NCBI RefSeq assembly: GCF_001050035.1
Contig: NZ_CVTA01000063.1
Coordinates: 189,983-253,982, forward strand
Direction: 5' to 3'
DNA from: Mycolicibacterium komanii
Lineage (GTDB): Bacteria; Actinomycetota; Actinomycetes; Mycobacteriales; Mycobacteriaceae
DNA: 64,000 nucleotides
Shown: piece after piece, positions 45,931-54,805 of the stretch
Layout: each line of letters begins with the position of its first letter
Position numbering within the stretch: position 1 is the stretch's first letter
Translations under genes and position numbers: made by a program
Notes under the pieces: model-generated
Database searches by the model: none
Seen by the model: only the letters and a program-made list of their open reading frames with translations
Told to the model about the DNA's origin: nothing

Positions 45931-48858
45931 TCACCAGCCTTCGGTGAGAACCCGGTCAAGGGTGTCGACGTAGAAGTCGGCGCCCTCGGCGTCGATGCAC
46001 AGGGGCGGCTTGGTCTTCAGGATGTTCTGGTGGTCCCCGGTCGGCTGAATGATCACGCCGAGTTCGAGCATGCGGTCGCAGATCGCCGCGGTCTCCTCGG
46101 TGGCAGGTTGGAGGTTTTGCACATCGCGAACCATCTCGACGCCCAGATACAGGCCCATGCCGTGCACCGTGCCGATGAGCGGATGCTTGTCGCGCAGTTC
46201 GAGGAGGCGGTCCTTGAGATAGCGCCCCACCCGAGACGCGTTCTCCTGCAGCCCCTCATCGCGCAGCACGTCGAGAACGGTGATCCCGATCGCGCACGAG
46301 AGCGGGCTGCCGCCGGTCGAGGAGAAGAAGTAGCCCTGGGACCGGAACGCCTCGGCGACCGCCCGACTGGTGATCACCGCCCCGAGCGGATACCCGTTGC
46401 CGGTCGACTTCGCGACCGACACGATGTCGGGCACGGCGTCCTGTTGCTCAAAACCCCAGAACCATTCGCCGAGCCTGCCGTAGCCCACCTGAACCTCGTC
46501 GGAGATCGCCAGCCCGCCGCAGTCGCGCACCGCCGCGTACACCCGTTGCAGGTATCCGTCGGGCAACGCCATACCGCCCGCATTGCCGTACACGCTCTCG
46601 CAGATGAACGCCGCCGGGGCGCGGCCCGCCGCGACCAACTCCTCGATGCCGCGCACCGCGTCCTCGGCGTAGCGCACGGCATCGGCATCGCGGTACTTGC
46701 CGCGAAAACTGTTGGGCGAGTCCACCGTGTGCACCCATTCGGGGCGAGTGGCGAGCGCGTTGGGGTTGTCGGCGATCGACGTGGAGATCGCGTCGGTGCC
46801 GTAGGTCCAGCCGTGATACGCCTCGCGCACGGCGACGACATCGCGCCGACCCGTGGCGGCGGTGGCCAACCGCAACGCCAGATCGCTTGCCTCCGAACCG
46901 GAGTTGACCAGAAAGACGGTGTCCAGCGGGTCAGGCAGCGTGGCCGCGAGCCGCTCGCTGAACTCCACCACCGACTCGTAGTTGAACCGCGAGTTGGTGT
47001 TCAGCTTGCGCAGTTGGCGCGCCGCGGTGGCGGCCACCCGCGGATGCGCATGTCCGAGCACCGTGACGTTGTTGACCATGTCGAGGTAACAGCGCCCCGC
47101 CGTGGACAGCAGGTAGTTGCGCCACCCGCGCTCGATCTGGGGCGGATCGCGGTAGTAATGCTCCTGCACCGCGGCGAAACTCGCGTCGCGACGCTGCAGC
47201 AGGCCACGGTCGGCCGCCGCGTCCTCCGGTGGTAGGCCCAGCAGCGGCCGGGGATCGCGCGTCAGGGTCAGCCAGCCCGGCGCCAGTTCCGCACTCGTGA
47301 ACGACGGGGCGACGGACGCTCCGACCGGCTGCACCGATATCGAGATCCGTTCGCGAGCAGGAATCTCGGCCAGAACCTGCCCGGCGCTCACCCGGGCCTG
47401 ATCGGTCTTGATGTGCGCACCCGCGACGCGCAACACGTGATCGGCGCCGCGCAGGGTGAAGGAGCCGGCAGACACCTCGGTCAGCTCACCGTCCCAGGGG
47501 GCCGACAACGCCAAGTCGGCCGTCGACCACATGAAGATCCCGGTCGGCGCCACGTCGGGACTGAGTTGCGAGAGCTTCGGTGTCCTGCTCAGCACCGGCT
47601 GGCCGCGACGGGTCACCACCAGCGCGACGCCTGCATCCAGTGCGCGACACGCCGTTTCGTCCTCAACGGAGTCAGATAGCCATCCGCCGTCGTCGTAGTC
47701 ATCCGAGGTGATCGGCAGGTCCAGCGTCACCACCGAGCCGGGGTCGACATCGAGCAGGCGTCCGGAGACCGGGCCAGCGGGCGGCACCATTGCGAGGTCG
47801 ACCTTGATCAGGGCAGTCATCAGGTCCATGGGCAGCGAGGTCGCCTGATCGAACATGCGCCGTTCCTCGTCGGCCTGGTCGGTGAGGTAGGCGTTGTCCG
47901 GATCCAACTCGGCCTGTTGAGCCCCGCTGACGAGCAGTACCGCCGTGCGTAGAACCAGCAGTGGCCACAGCGCTTCGGCCTCGGCGTCGGTCAGCGACCG
48001 AATGCTGTTGAACGCCCGCACCGCCGGCAGGACCGACGTCGGATCGCTTCCCGGGTGCCCCAGCACGCACGAAGCCGTGATCGCCAACTCCGAGACCGCC
48101 CAGCTGTCGGTGAGATCGCCGAAGTCGATGACGCCGTCGGGAACCACTCCGCCTGGAGTCGGCCGCACCACGACGTTGGCATCAGTGAGGTCCAGGTGCG
48201 CCGCCTGCCGTGGCAACCGCTCGGCCAGTCCGCCGATTCGCGACCACGCCTCGCGGACGGCCGAATCAATCGCGTTGCGCAGCAGACCATCTCGAACGTA
48301 GGGCAGTAGCGCATCGACGACCTGGACCCCGTACCGCAGATCCCACTGCAGCACCCGGTCCAATCCGGGATGGGTGAACCCGGCCAGCGCCCGGCTCACC
48401 CGCGCCGAAATCTCGCCGAGCCCGGCGACCACGCGCGGCGCCAGATATCCCGACTCCAGAAGAGTACCGCCGGGCAGATAACGAAGCAGCCGCACGTGGG
48501 CGACGCCGTCGATCAAACCGGTTACCGGCGTGAGCGTTTCGCCGGCCAGGGTCGGCAGCGCCACGGCGACGCGCAGGTCCGGTTCGGCGGCGGCGATGGT
48601 CTCCGCGGCCGCATCCTGGGCGGCCAGTTCCGTGGCGGTGAACGCCGGATTGGCGATCTTCAGCACCCCCACGATCGTGTCGTCGGGGGCGCGCACCACG
48701 AAGTTCTTGTCCTGCTGGCTGCCCAGTGAGGTTGCGTCGGCGGTGATGCCGTAGTGCTCGGCGAGGATTCGTTCGGCCTGCTCCTCGGTGACCCGCGGTG
48801 CGGGCAACTCCGGCTCGTCGAGGAAGTTGAAGCCGGCGGTGCGGCGTTCTGCGGTCAC
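45931..48858 (-). CDS. Fusion: phosphotransferase kinase + barrel domain + class III aminotransferase
   Basis: A 975-residue three-part protein. The N-terminal APH-type kinase (about 25-330) has the catalytic HLDLTDAN (H221, D223, N228). The middle (about 350-500) is a beta-rich region, perhaps M23/lipoyl-like. The C-terminal class III aminotransferase-fold (about 525-975) has SDEVQVGYGR and the PLP lysine K817 in VSVAKSTGNGYPLGAV. Similar fusions in bacteria resemble eukaryotic hydroxylysine kinase plus its phospholyase, so phosphorylated amino alcohols may be cleaved to aldehyde and ammonia; this is inference. The GTG start overlaps the upstream gene stop (GTGA). Confidence 0.88.
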   Translation of the reverse strand: MTAERRTAGFNFLDEPELPAPRVTEEQAERILAEHYGITADATSLGSQQDKNFVVRAPDDTIVGVLKIANPAFTATELAAQDAAAETIAAAEPDLRVAVALPTLAGETLTPVTGLIDGVAHVRLLRYLPGGTLLESGYLAPRVVAGLGEISARVSRALAGFTHPGLDRVLQWDLRYGVQVVDALLPYVRDGLLRNAIDSAVREAWSRIGGLAERLPRQAAHLDLTDANVVVRPTPGGVVPDGVIDFGDLTDSWAVSELAITASCVLGHPGSDPTSVLPAVRAFNSIRSLTDAEAEALWPLLVLRTAVLLVSGAQQAELDPDNAYLTDQADEERRMFDQATSLPMDLMTALIKVDLAMVPPAGPVSGRLLDVDPGSVVTLDLPITSDDYDDGGWLSDSVEDETACRALDAGVALVVTRRGQPVLSRTPKLSQLSPDVAPTGIFMWSTADLALSAPWDGELTEVSAGSFTLRGADHVLRVAGAHIKTDQARVSAGQVLAEIPARERISISVQPVGASVAPSFTSAELAPGWLTLTRDPRPLLGLPPEDAAADRGLLQRRDASFAAVQEHYYRDPPQIERGWRNYLLSTAGRCYLDMVNNVTVLGHAHPRVAATAARQLRKLNTNSRFNYESVVEFSERLAATLPDPLDTVFLVNSGSEASDLALRLATAATGRRDVVAVREAYHGWTYGTDAISTSIADNPNALATRPEWVHTVDSPNSFRGKYRDADAVRYAEDAVRGIEELVAAGRAPAAFICESVYGNAGGMALPDGYLQRVYAAVRDCGGLAISDEVQVGYGRLGEWFWGFEQQDAVPDIVSVAKSTGNGYPLGAVITSRAVAEAFRSQGYFFSSTGGSPLSCAIGITVLDVLRDEGLQENASRVGRYLKDRLLELRDKHPLIGTVHGMGLYLGVEMVRDVQNLQPATEETAAICDRMLELGVIIQPTGDHQNILKTKPPLCIDAEGADFYVDTLDRVLTEGW

Positions 48859-49712
48859 CGGCTGACGAATTGCACCACGACTTCGGAGAACGCGTCGTTG
48901 TCGTCACCGGCGGCGGTGTGGCCGGCCTCGGAGAGCTCGACGAACTCCGCGCGAGGCACCTTGTCCAGGAAGTCCTTCACGCCCGCGGTACTGACCACGT
49001 CGGAGAGTTTCCCACGGATGAGCAGGATCGGGATGGTCAAGCTCATCACCGCGTGCTCGAGCTTCTCCTCGCGGACGAACCGGTCGTCGAGCGGCGCGGT
49101 GAGAAACGCCGGGTCCCAGTGCCAGAACCACCGCCCGTCGCGGAATCGCAGGTTCTTCTTCAGGCCTTCGGGGTTGCGCGACCGCTTCCGGTACGGCAGA
49201 TAGGCGGCCACCGCGTCAGCCGCTTCGTCGAGCGACTCGAAACCGTCTATCCCGCTGGACATGAACTCGCGGATGCGCGCACTGCCGTCCTTTTCGTACC
49301 GCGGCACGACGTCGACGAGCACGAGCTTGGTCACCTTCTCCGGTCCCGCGGCGGCCGCGGCCAGCATGCCCGTCATCCCGCCCATGCTCGCGCCGATCAG
49401 AGCGACGGGACGGCCGATCTGTTCGGTGACCGCGAGCGTGTCCGCACTCAACGCGTCGACGGTGTAGTTGGCGTTCGGCGCCCGGTCGCTGTCGCCGTGC
49501 CCCCGGGAATCCAGCGCGACCACGTGCAGACCGAGGCCGCCGAGGATGTGGCCGGTCTTCTTCCACGAATAGCGGTTCTGACCGCCGCCGTGCAGGAGCA
49601 GTACGGAGGGATGCTCGGTGTTCGCGCCGCGGTTCCACTCGTCGGCCACCAAGGTGATGTCCTCAGACCCGCGGAACTTCACGGTCTGCGGTTCGCTGTC
49701 AGTCGCGCTCAC
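48855..49712 (-). CDS. Alpha/beta hydrolase coupled to the aminotransferase fusion gene
   Basis: A 285-residue alpha/beta hydrolase: LLLHGGGQNRYSW, DSRGHGDSDR, nucleophile elbow GASMGG, acid region GKLSDVV and the His in SEAGHTAAGDD. GTG 49712 has GAGAGGA as ribosome binding site; an upstream GTG at 49739 is less likely. Translationally coupled by a 4-base overlap with the downstream fusion gene. Divergent from the TetR regulator, whose promoter faces it. Confidence 0.85.
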   Translation of the reverse strand: MSATDSEPQTVKFRGSEDITLVADEWNRGANTEHPSVLLLHGGGQNRYSWKKTGHILGGLGLHVVALDSRGHGDSDRAPNANYTVDALSADTLAVTEQIGRPVALIGASMGGMTGMLAAAAAGPEKVTKLVLVDVVPRYEKDGSARIREFMSSGIDGFESLDEAADAVAAYLPYRKRSRNPEGLKKNLRFRDGRWFWHWDPAFLTAPLDDRFVREEKLEHAVMSLTIPILLIRGKLSDVVSTAGVKDFLDKVPRAEFVELSEAGHTAAGDDNDAFSEVVVQFVSR

Positions 49713-49791
49713 GGCCGTCCTCTCGCCCCGGTGGCTCACGTTACCGACCGGCCAATTCCGCCGATCCCGGTGCCCTTGATGAGAGCGTCAA

Positions 49792-49797
49792 TATACT
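49792..49797 (+). promoter_or_regulatory. -10 element of the TetR gene
   Basis: TATACT is a strong -10 hexamer; with 8 nt to the GTG at 49806 it would produce a leaderless transcript. The overlapping stretch from 49779 could encode a longer N-terminus, but that would put the -10 in the coding sequence. Confidence 0.55.
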
Positions 49798-49805
49798 TTG
49801 CCCTC

Positions 49806-50420
49806 GTGCAGCCGGAGTTCGCCGAGCAGGACCGTGAGCGCATCATCGAGGCTGCCTACGCCTGTCTCTCACAACCGCACGCGGGTCCCGTCCCCGTCGC
49901 CGCGATTTTGCAGCGCGCCGGGGTGTCGACGCGTGCCTTCTACCGTCACTTCGAATCCAAGGACGAGCTGTTCCTCGCCATGCTCCGCGAGGAAACCGGC
50001 GCTTTGGCCCGGCGGCTCGACCGCGTCGTCCAGGAGAAGTCGGGTGCCCCCGCCGAACAACTCGAAGCGTGGATCGACGGGATGTTCGGGCTGATCTACG
50101 ACGATCAGACCCGGATGCATTTCACCGTGATCGATTCCGACGAGGTGCGAGCCGCCAAGGGTTACCGCGCGACCCGCGACAAGGCCCATGCCGATCGGGA
50201 GCGCTCACTGGTCGCGATCCTGCAGCGCGGACGCGACGACGGTTCATTCCCGCTGACCGACCCCGAGCAGGACGCCATCGCCATCAACGCCATCATCAGC
50301 CGCGTGTTGATCAGTCAGACGTTCGACGACCACGACGGTCTGCGGCGGGCGAAGGCCCGGGTCCTCGACTTCGCTCTCCGCGCTCTGGGTGCCGGCCAGT
50401 ACGTCGCCGAGACGCGATGA
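49806..50420 (+). CDS. TetR family transcriptional regulator
   Basis: A 204-residue TetR-type repressor: DNA-binding domain with VAAILQRAGVSTRAFYRHFESKDELFLAML (about 32-61) and a C-terminal ligand domain ending with DHDGLRRAKARVLDFALRALG. Its targets are unknown; candidates are the divergent hydrolase/aminotransferase operon and the mce operon 240 bases downstream. Confidence 0.9.
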   Translation: MQPEFAEQDRERIIEAAYACLSQPHAGPVPVAAILQRAGVSTRAFYRHFESKDELFLAMLREETGALARRLDRVVQEKSGAPAEQLEAWIDGMFGLIYDDQTRMHFTVIDSDEVRAAKGYRATRDKAHADRERSLVAILQRGRDDGSFPLTDPEQDAIAINAIISRVLISQTFDDHDGLRRAKARVLDFALRALGAGQYVAETR

Positions 50421-50515
50421 TTTCGTGACGCGACGGCCGTCGTGCGGGGATGCGCAGGCGAATTTCCTCGGCACTGTAGTGGGGAAACTCACCTCAGCCG
50501 CTTTGGCGGTTGCCC

Positions 50516-50540
50516 AACCGTAAATTCCCGATATACGGTT
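50516..50540. promoter_or_regulatory. Inverted repeat AACCGTA-N11-TACGGTT upstream of the mce operon
   Basis: Perfect 7-bp arms AACCGTA (50516-50522) and TACGGTT (50534-50540) with an 11-bp spacer containing AATTCCCGATA. The right part includes TATACG, a possible -10. This is a TetR/GntR-size dyad and the best operator candidate in the 237-bp gap between the TetR gene and yrbE. No KstR box is visible there; CGACGGCCGTCG (about 50430-50441) is a further small palindrome. Confidence 0.5.
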
Positions 50541-50622
50541 CCCCGGCGTCCGCCCGTGTGTACCCTTGCGCCACAGCCATCACGGGCGCGGGTTGTTGGT
50601 GTCGAGGAAGGTTGGACGACCT

Positions 50623-50658
50623 ATGGCAGGTCACCCCACACGGGCAAGGCCGGACTGA
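50623..50658 (+). CDS. Possible 11-residue leader peptide of the mce operon
   Basis: ATG 50623 (MAGHPTRARPD) stops at TGA 50656-50658, sharing one base with the YrbE ATG at 50658 (TGATG). A good GAGGAAGG site (50604-50611) precedes it, whereas the YrbE ATG itself has a poor one. It could couple ribosomes to YrbE. Very short; may be fortuitous. Confidence 0.35.
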   Translation: MAGHPTRARPD

Positions 50659-51425
50659 TGGTCGCCTCCACCGCAATTGCCAAGCCCGTGCGCGCCTTCG
50701 GCGGCTTCTATTCGATGGCGCTCGACACTTTGGTGTCGATGTTCAAGCCGCCCTTCGCATGGCGGGAACTGATCAGCCAGTCCTGGTTCGTCGCGCGGGT
50801 TTCGATCGTGCCGACGCTGTTGCTGACGATTCCCTACACGGTGTTGCTGACGTTCATCGAGACGATTCTGCTCGGAGAGATCGGCGCCGCGGATTTCTCC
50901 GGAACGGGCGCCGCCCTCGGCACGGTGCGCCAAATCGGGCCCATCGTGACGGTTCTGGTGGTGGCCGGTGCAGGCGCCACCGCGATGTGCGCCGATCTCG
51001 GTGCGCGCACGATCCGTGAGGAACTCGACGCGTTGCGGGTGATGGGCGTCGATCCCATTCAGGCCCTTGTGGTTCCGCGGGTGCTGGCCGCCACGATCGT
51101 TTCTCTGGCGCTGTCCGCGACGGTGATCCTGGTCGGCTTGGCCGGCGCGTACTTCTTCGTCGTCTACATCCAGAACGTCTCGCCCGGCGCGTTCGCCGCC
51201 GGCCTCACCCTGATCATCGGGGCCACCGACGTGATCATCGCGCTGGTGAAAGCGGCGTTGTTCGGCCTCTCGGCCGGCCTGATCGCCTGCTACAAAGGCA
51301 TTTCCGTGCGCGGCGGGCCCGCCGGCGTCGGTAACGCGGTCAACGAGACCGTGGTGTTCACATTCATGGCGCTGTTCGCGATCAACATCGTCGCAACAGC
51401 CGTGGCGATCAGAATCACGCAATGA
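50658..51425 (+). CDS. YrbE-type permease A of an mce operon
   Basis: A 255-residue MlaE/YrbE permease of the Mce lipid importer, six hydrophobic segments, with conserved ATAMCADLGARTIREELDALRVMG and GISVRGGPAGVGNAVNETVV. It forms the membrane channel of an ABC-type importer with YrbEB and the Mce proteins; the MceG ATPase is encoded elsewhere. ATG 50658 is chosen; upstream codons have no family support. Confidence 0.92.
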   Translation: MVASTAIAKPVRAFGGFYSMALDTLVSMFKPPFAWRELISQSWFVARVSIVPTLLLTIPYTVLLTFIETILLGEIGAADFSGTGAALGTVRQIGPIVTVLVVAGAGATAMCADLGARTIREELDALRVMGVDPIQALVVPRVLAATIVSLALSATVILVGLAGAYFFVVYIQNVSPGAFAAGLTLIIGATDVIIALVKAALFGLSAGLIACYKGISVRGGPAGVGNAVNETVVFTFMALFAINIVATAVAIRITQ

Positions 51426-52276
51426 CCGTCTCGCGGCCGCACTCCCAATTCCCCTGGCTCAAGAGCCGGATCCGCAGCGTGGCCACCCCGTGGAACCGCA
51501 TCGGCATGCAGACCAAGTTCTACGGCCGCACGCTGCGCAACATGCATTACGTCCTGCTGCATTACCGGGTCGAGCTGGTCCGGATCATCGCCGAGATGGG
51601 GCTCGGCGCCGGAGCGCTCATCATCATCGGCGGCACGGTCGCGATCGTCGGCTTCCTGACGGTGACCACCGGCGCACTGGTGGCCGTGCAGGGTTACAGC
51701 GACTTCTCCGAACTCGGCGTGGAGGCGCTGACGGGGTTCGTGTCGGCCTACTTCAACGTGCGCCTGATCGCACCCGCCACCACGGCGATCGCGTTGTCCG
51801 CCACCATCGGTGCCGGAGCCACCGCGCAACTCGGTGCCATGCGCATCAACGAAGAGATCGACGCCCTCGAGGTGATGGGCATCCGCAGCATCGCGTTCCT
51901 CGCGTCGACGCGCGTCATCGCCGGCTTCCTCGTCGTGATCCCGCTGTACTGCGTCGGCGTGCTGATGGCGTTCTGGGCGGCGCGATTCGGGACGACGGTC
52001 ATCTACGGTCAGTCGACCGGTGTGTATGACCACTACTTCAGAACGTTCCTCAATCCCACCGACCTGATGTGGTCGTTCGGTCAATGCGTCGCGCTGTCGG
52101 TGGTGATCATGCTCGTGCACACCTATTACGGCTTCACCGCTAGCGGTGGGCCCGCCGGGGTGGGGGAGGCCGTCGGACGTGCCGTGCGCACGTCGTTGAT
52201 CGTCGCCGCCTTCGTCCTGGTCATGCTCTCGCTCGCGGTGTACGGGCAATCCGGCAACTTCAACCTGGCCGGGTGA
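51422..52276 (+). CDS. YrbE-type permease B of an mce operon
   Basis: A 284-residue second permease of the Mce system with a longer N-terminal amphipathic tail and the conserved GAGATAQLGAMRINEEIDALEVMG and TASGGPAGVGEAVG. It overlaps YrbEA by four bases (ATGA) and MceA by four (GTGA), so the block is translationally coupled. Probably pairs with YrbEA as the two halves of the permease. Confidence 0.92.
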   Translation: MTVSRPHSQFPWLKSRIRSVATPWNRIGMQTKFYGRTLRNMHYVLLHYRVELVRIIAEMGLGAGALIIIGGTVAIVGFLTVTTGALVAVQGYSDFSELGVEALTGFVSAYFNVRLIAPATTAIALSATIGAGATAQLGAMRINEEIDALEVMGIRSIAFLASTRVIAGFLVVIPLYCVGVLMAFWAARFGTTVIYGQSTGVYDHYFRTFLNPTDLMWSFGQCVALSVVIMLVHTYYGFTASGGPAGVGEAVGRAVRTSLIVAAFVLVMLSLAVYGQSGNFNLAG

Positions 52277-53736
52277 CGATGGACGATCGAGAAGGCTTGC
52301 ACCCCGCCTGGTGGACATTGATCCTCGCGATTTTGATCGTGGTGGCGCTCTGGCTGACCTACGCGTTGTTCGTCGGCTCGTTCAGGAAGACCGAGACCGT
52401 CACGTTGACCTCCGAACGTTCGGGTCTGGTGATGGAGACCAACGCCAAGGTCAAGTTGCGCGGAGTGCAGGTGGGTCGGGTCGCCGCGATCGAGGGCGGT
52501 TCCGAACCGGTGGCGCTGAAGCTCGAGATCGACAGGGACAAGCTCGAATACATTCCCGCCAACGTCGAGGCACAGATCCGCGCGACGACGGTGTTCGGCG
52601 CCAAATTCGTCGATCTGATCTACCCCGACGACCCCAGCAGGCAGCGGCTCGAACCCGGTCAGGTGATCGTGTCGCGCAACGTCACCGTCGAGGCGAACAC
52701 CGTCTTCCAAAACGTGGTCGACGTGCTCGAGCAGGTCGACCCCGCCAAGCTCAACAGCACCCTGTATGCGCTGGCCGAAGGGGTTCGCGGCCAAGGCGAG
52801 CTCATCGGCCAGGCCACCACCGACGCGAATCAAGTTCTGCTGGAACTCAATCCACGCAACGAGACCATCACCGATGACCTGCGGGCGCTCCGGGATTTCA
52901 ACAACACCTACAGCGCCGCCGCGCAGGACATCGTGACCACGCTCGACGCCGCCAGCACGACCAGCGCCACGGTCGCTGCGCGCGCCAACCAACTGGATGC
53001 GTTGCTGCTGGCCACCATCGGGTTCTCGAACAGCGGCATCAGCCTGCTCGCACCGAACCAGCAGAACCTGATCAAAGCTATCAACGTGCTCGAGCCGACG
53101 ACCAACCTGCTCTTCAAGTACAGCCCCGAGTACACCTGCCTGTTGACCGGTGCGAAGACCCTGCTGGACACCGGAGGATACGAAGCACCCGGCGGTAATG
53201 GCCGGTCGCTGGTGCTGGACGTGGGTCTTGCGCTGGGCGACGATTCGTACAAGTACCCCAACCACCTGCCGGTGATCGGCGCCAAGGGCGGGCCGGGTGG
53301 AAAACCCAGTTGCGGCTCGCTGCCCGATGTCGCGAAGAACTGGCCGGTGCGAAATCTGGTCACCAACACCGGATTCGGCACCGGGCTCGACTGGCGTCCG
53401 AACCCGGGCATCGGGTTCCCGGGATACGCCAACTACCTCCCGGTCACCCGCGCCGTGCCCGAACCGCCGAGCGTGCGCAACCTGTTCGGCGGACCCGCGC
53501 CGGGTCCGATCCCGTATCCGGGTGCCCCCGCTTACGGTGCGGACCTCTACGCCGATGACGGCACCCCGCTGTGGCCGGGCCTGCCCGCGGCGCCGCCGCC
53601 GATGGCGCCGCGCGATCCTGGCGCCACCCCAGGGTCGGAGCCGTTCATCGTCCATTCGCCGGCACAGATGCAGCCCACGCCGCTGCCGCCGACACCGTTG
53701 CCCACCCCGGCCCGGCCGGGCCCCCCGTTCGGATGA
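52273..53736 (+). CDS. MceA-type protein
   Basis: A 487-residue secreted/membrane-anchored substrate-binding-like protein: an N-terminal transmembrane helix (about 13-35, WTLILAILIVVALWLTYALFV), an MCE/MlaD domain (about 45-125, LTSERSGLVMETNAKVKLRGVQVG), an alpha-helical region and a long Pro-rich C-terminus (PPTPLPTPARPGPPFG). Six Mce proteins form a tunnel across the periplasm carrying lipid from outer layer to permease. Confidence 0.9.
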   Translation: MTMDDREGLHPAWWTLILAILIVVALWLTYALFVGSFRKTETVTLTSERSGLVMETNAKVKLRGVQVGRVAAIEGGSEPVALKLEIDRDKLEYIPANVEAQIRATTVFGAKFVDLIYPDDPSRQRLEPGQVIVSRNVTVEANTVFQNVVDVLEQVDPAKLNSTLYALAEGVRGQGELIGQATTDANQVLLELNPRNETITDDLRALRDFNNTYSAAAQDIVTTLDAASTTSATVAARANQLDALLLATIGFSNSGISLLAPNQQNLIKAINVLEPTTNLLFKYSPEYTCLLTGAKTLLDTGGYEAPGGNGRSLVLDVGLALGDDSYKYPNHLPVIGAKGGPGGKPSCGSLPDVAKNWPVRNLVTNTGFGTGLDWRPNPGIGFPGYANYLPVTRAVPEPPSVRNLFGGPAPGPIPYPGAPAYGADLYADDGTPLWPGLPAAPPPMAPRDPGATPGSEPFIVHSPAQMQPTPLPPTPLPTPARPGPPFG

Positions 53737-53764
53737 TCCACGACGCGATGAGAGGTAAGACGAC

Positions 53765-54805
53765 ATGTCGAGCATGAACGCCAGGGTTCGGCGGGACGCA
53801 CTGCGTCTCGCCGCGTTCCTGGGTGTGTGCGTGCTCGGCGTGTTCGGGCTGTTCGCGGTGTTCGGACAGATGCGCTTCGGGGAAGCCACCAACAGCTACG
53901 TGGCCGAGTTCACCAACGTGACCGGGCTGGAGAACGGCGACTTCGTCCGCATCGCGGGCGTCGAGGTCGGCAAGGTCAAAAGGGTTGAGATACAACCCGA
54001 TACCACCGCCCGGGTCGAATTCACCGCAGATCAGTCGGTTGTGCTGACCGAGGGCAGCAGGGCGGTCATCCGGTACGACGACCTCATCGGCGGCCGCTAT
54101 CTGGCGCTCGAGGAGGGGGCAGGCGGGGTCAAGAAGCTCGAACCGGGCGGCACGATCCCGTTGGCCCGCACCTCGCCCGCGCTCGACCTGGACGCGTTGA
54201 TCGGCGGTTTCCGGCCACTGTTCCGGGCGTTGGACCCCGATCAGGTGAATGCGTTGTCCAGCCAGCTGATTCAGGCGCTGCAGGGCCAGGGCGGGACCAT
54301 CAACTCGTTCCTGTCGCAGACCGCGGCGTTGACCACGACCCTCGCCGACCGGGATCGACTGATCGGCGAGGTCCTCGTCAACCTCAACGTCGTACTGGGA
54401 TCGCTCGGCGACCAAAGCGACCAGTTCGCCAAGGCGGTCGACGCCCTCTCCGAACTGGTGGCGACGCTGCAGGGACGCAAGGAGGACATCAGCAACGGGC
54501 TGGCGTACACGAATGCCGCGGCCGCGACCATCACCGACCTGCTCGCGGAGGCTCGTCCGCCGTTCTCCAAGACGATTCACGAGACCGACCGCGCGGCCGG
54601 AATCGTGGTGGCCGACCACGAGTACTTCGACAACCTGCTCAACACGCTGCCCGATGCGTATCAGGCCCTTGCGCGACAAGGCATCTACGGCGACTTCTTC
54701 ACGTTCTACCTCTGCGACATCGTGCTCAAGCTCAACGGTAAGGGCGGTCAGCCGGTGTATGTGAAGGTGGCCGGGCAGTCCACCGGGAGGTGTGCGCCGC
54801 GATGA
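53765..54805 (+). CDS. MceB-type protein
   Basis: A 346-residue Mce protein: transmembrane helix (about 15-33), MCE domain with FVRIAGVEVGKVKRVE, helical tail and a C-terminal segment with a single Cys pair (LCDIVLKL and GRCAPR). GAGAGGTAAG lies 5 nt before the ATG at 53765. Overlaps MceC by four bases. Confidence 0.9.
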   Translation: MSSMNARVRRDALRLAAFLGVCVLGVFGLFAVFGQMRFGEATNSYVAEFTNVTGLENGDFVRIAGVEVGKVKRVEIQPDTTARVEFTADQSVVLTEGSRAVIRYDDLIGGRYLALEEGAGGVKKLEPGGTIPLARTSPALDLDALIGGFRPLFRALDPDQVNALSSQLIQALQGQGGTINSFLSQTAALTTTLADRDRLIGEVLVNLNVVLGSLGDQSDQFAKAVDALSELVATLQGRKEDISNGLAYTNAAAATITDLLAEARPPFSKTIHETDRAAGIVVADHEYFDNLLNTLPDAYQALARQGIYGDFFTFYLCDIVLKLNGKGGQPVYVKVAGQSTGRCAPR

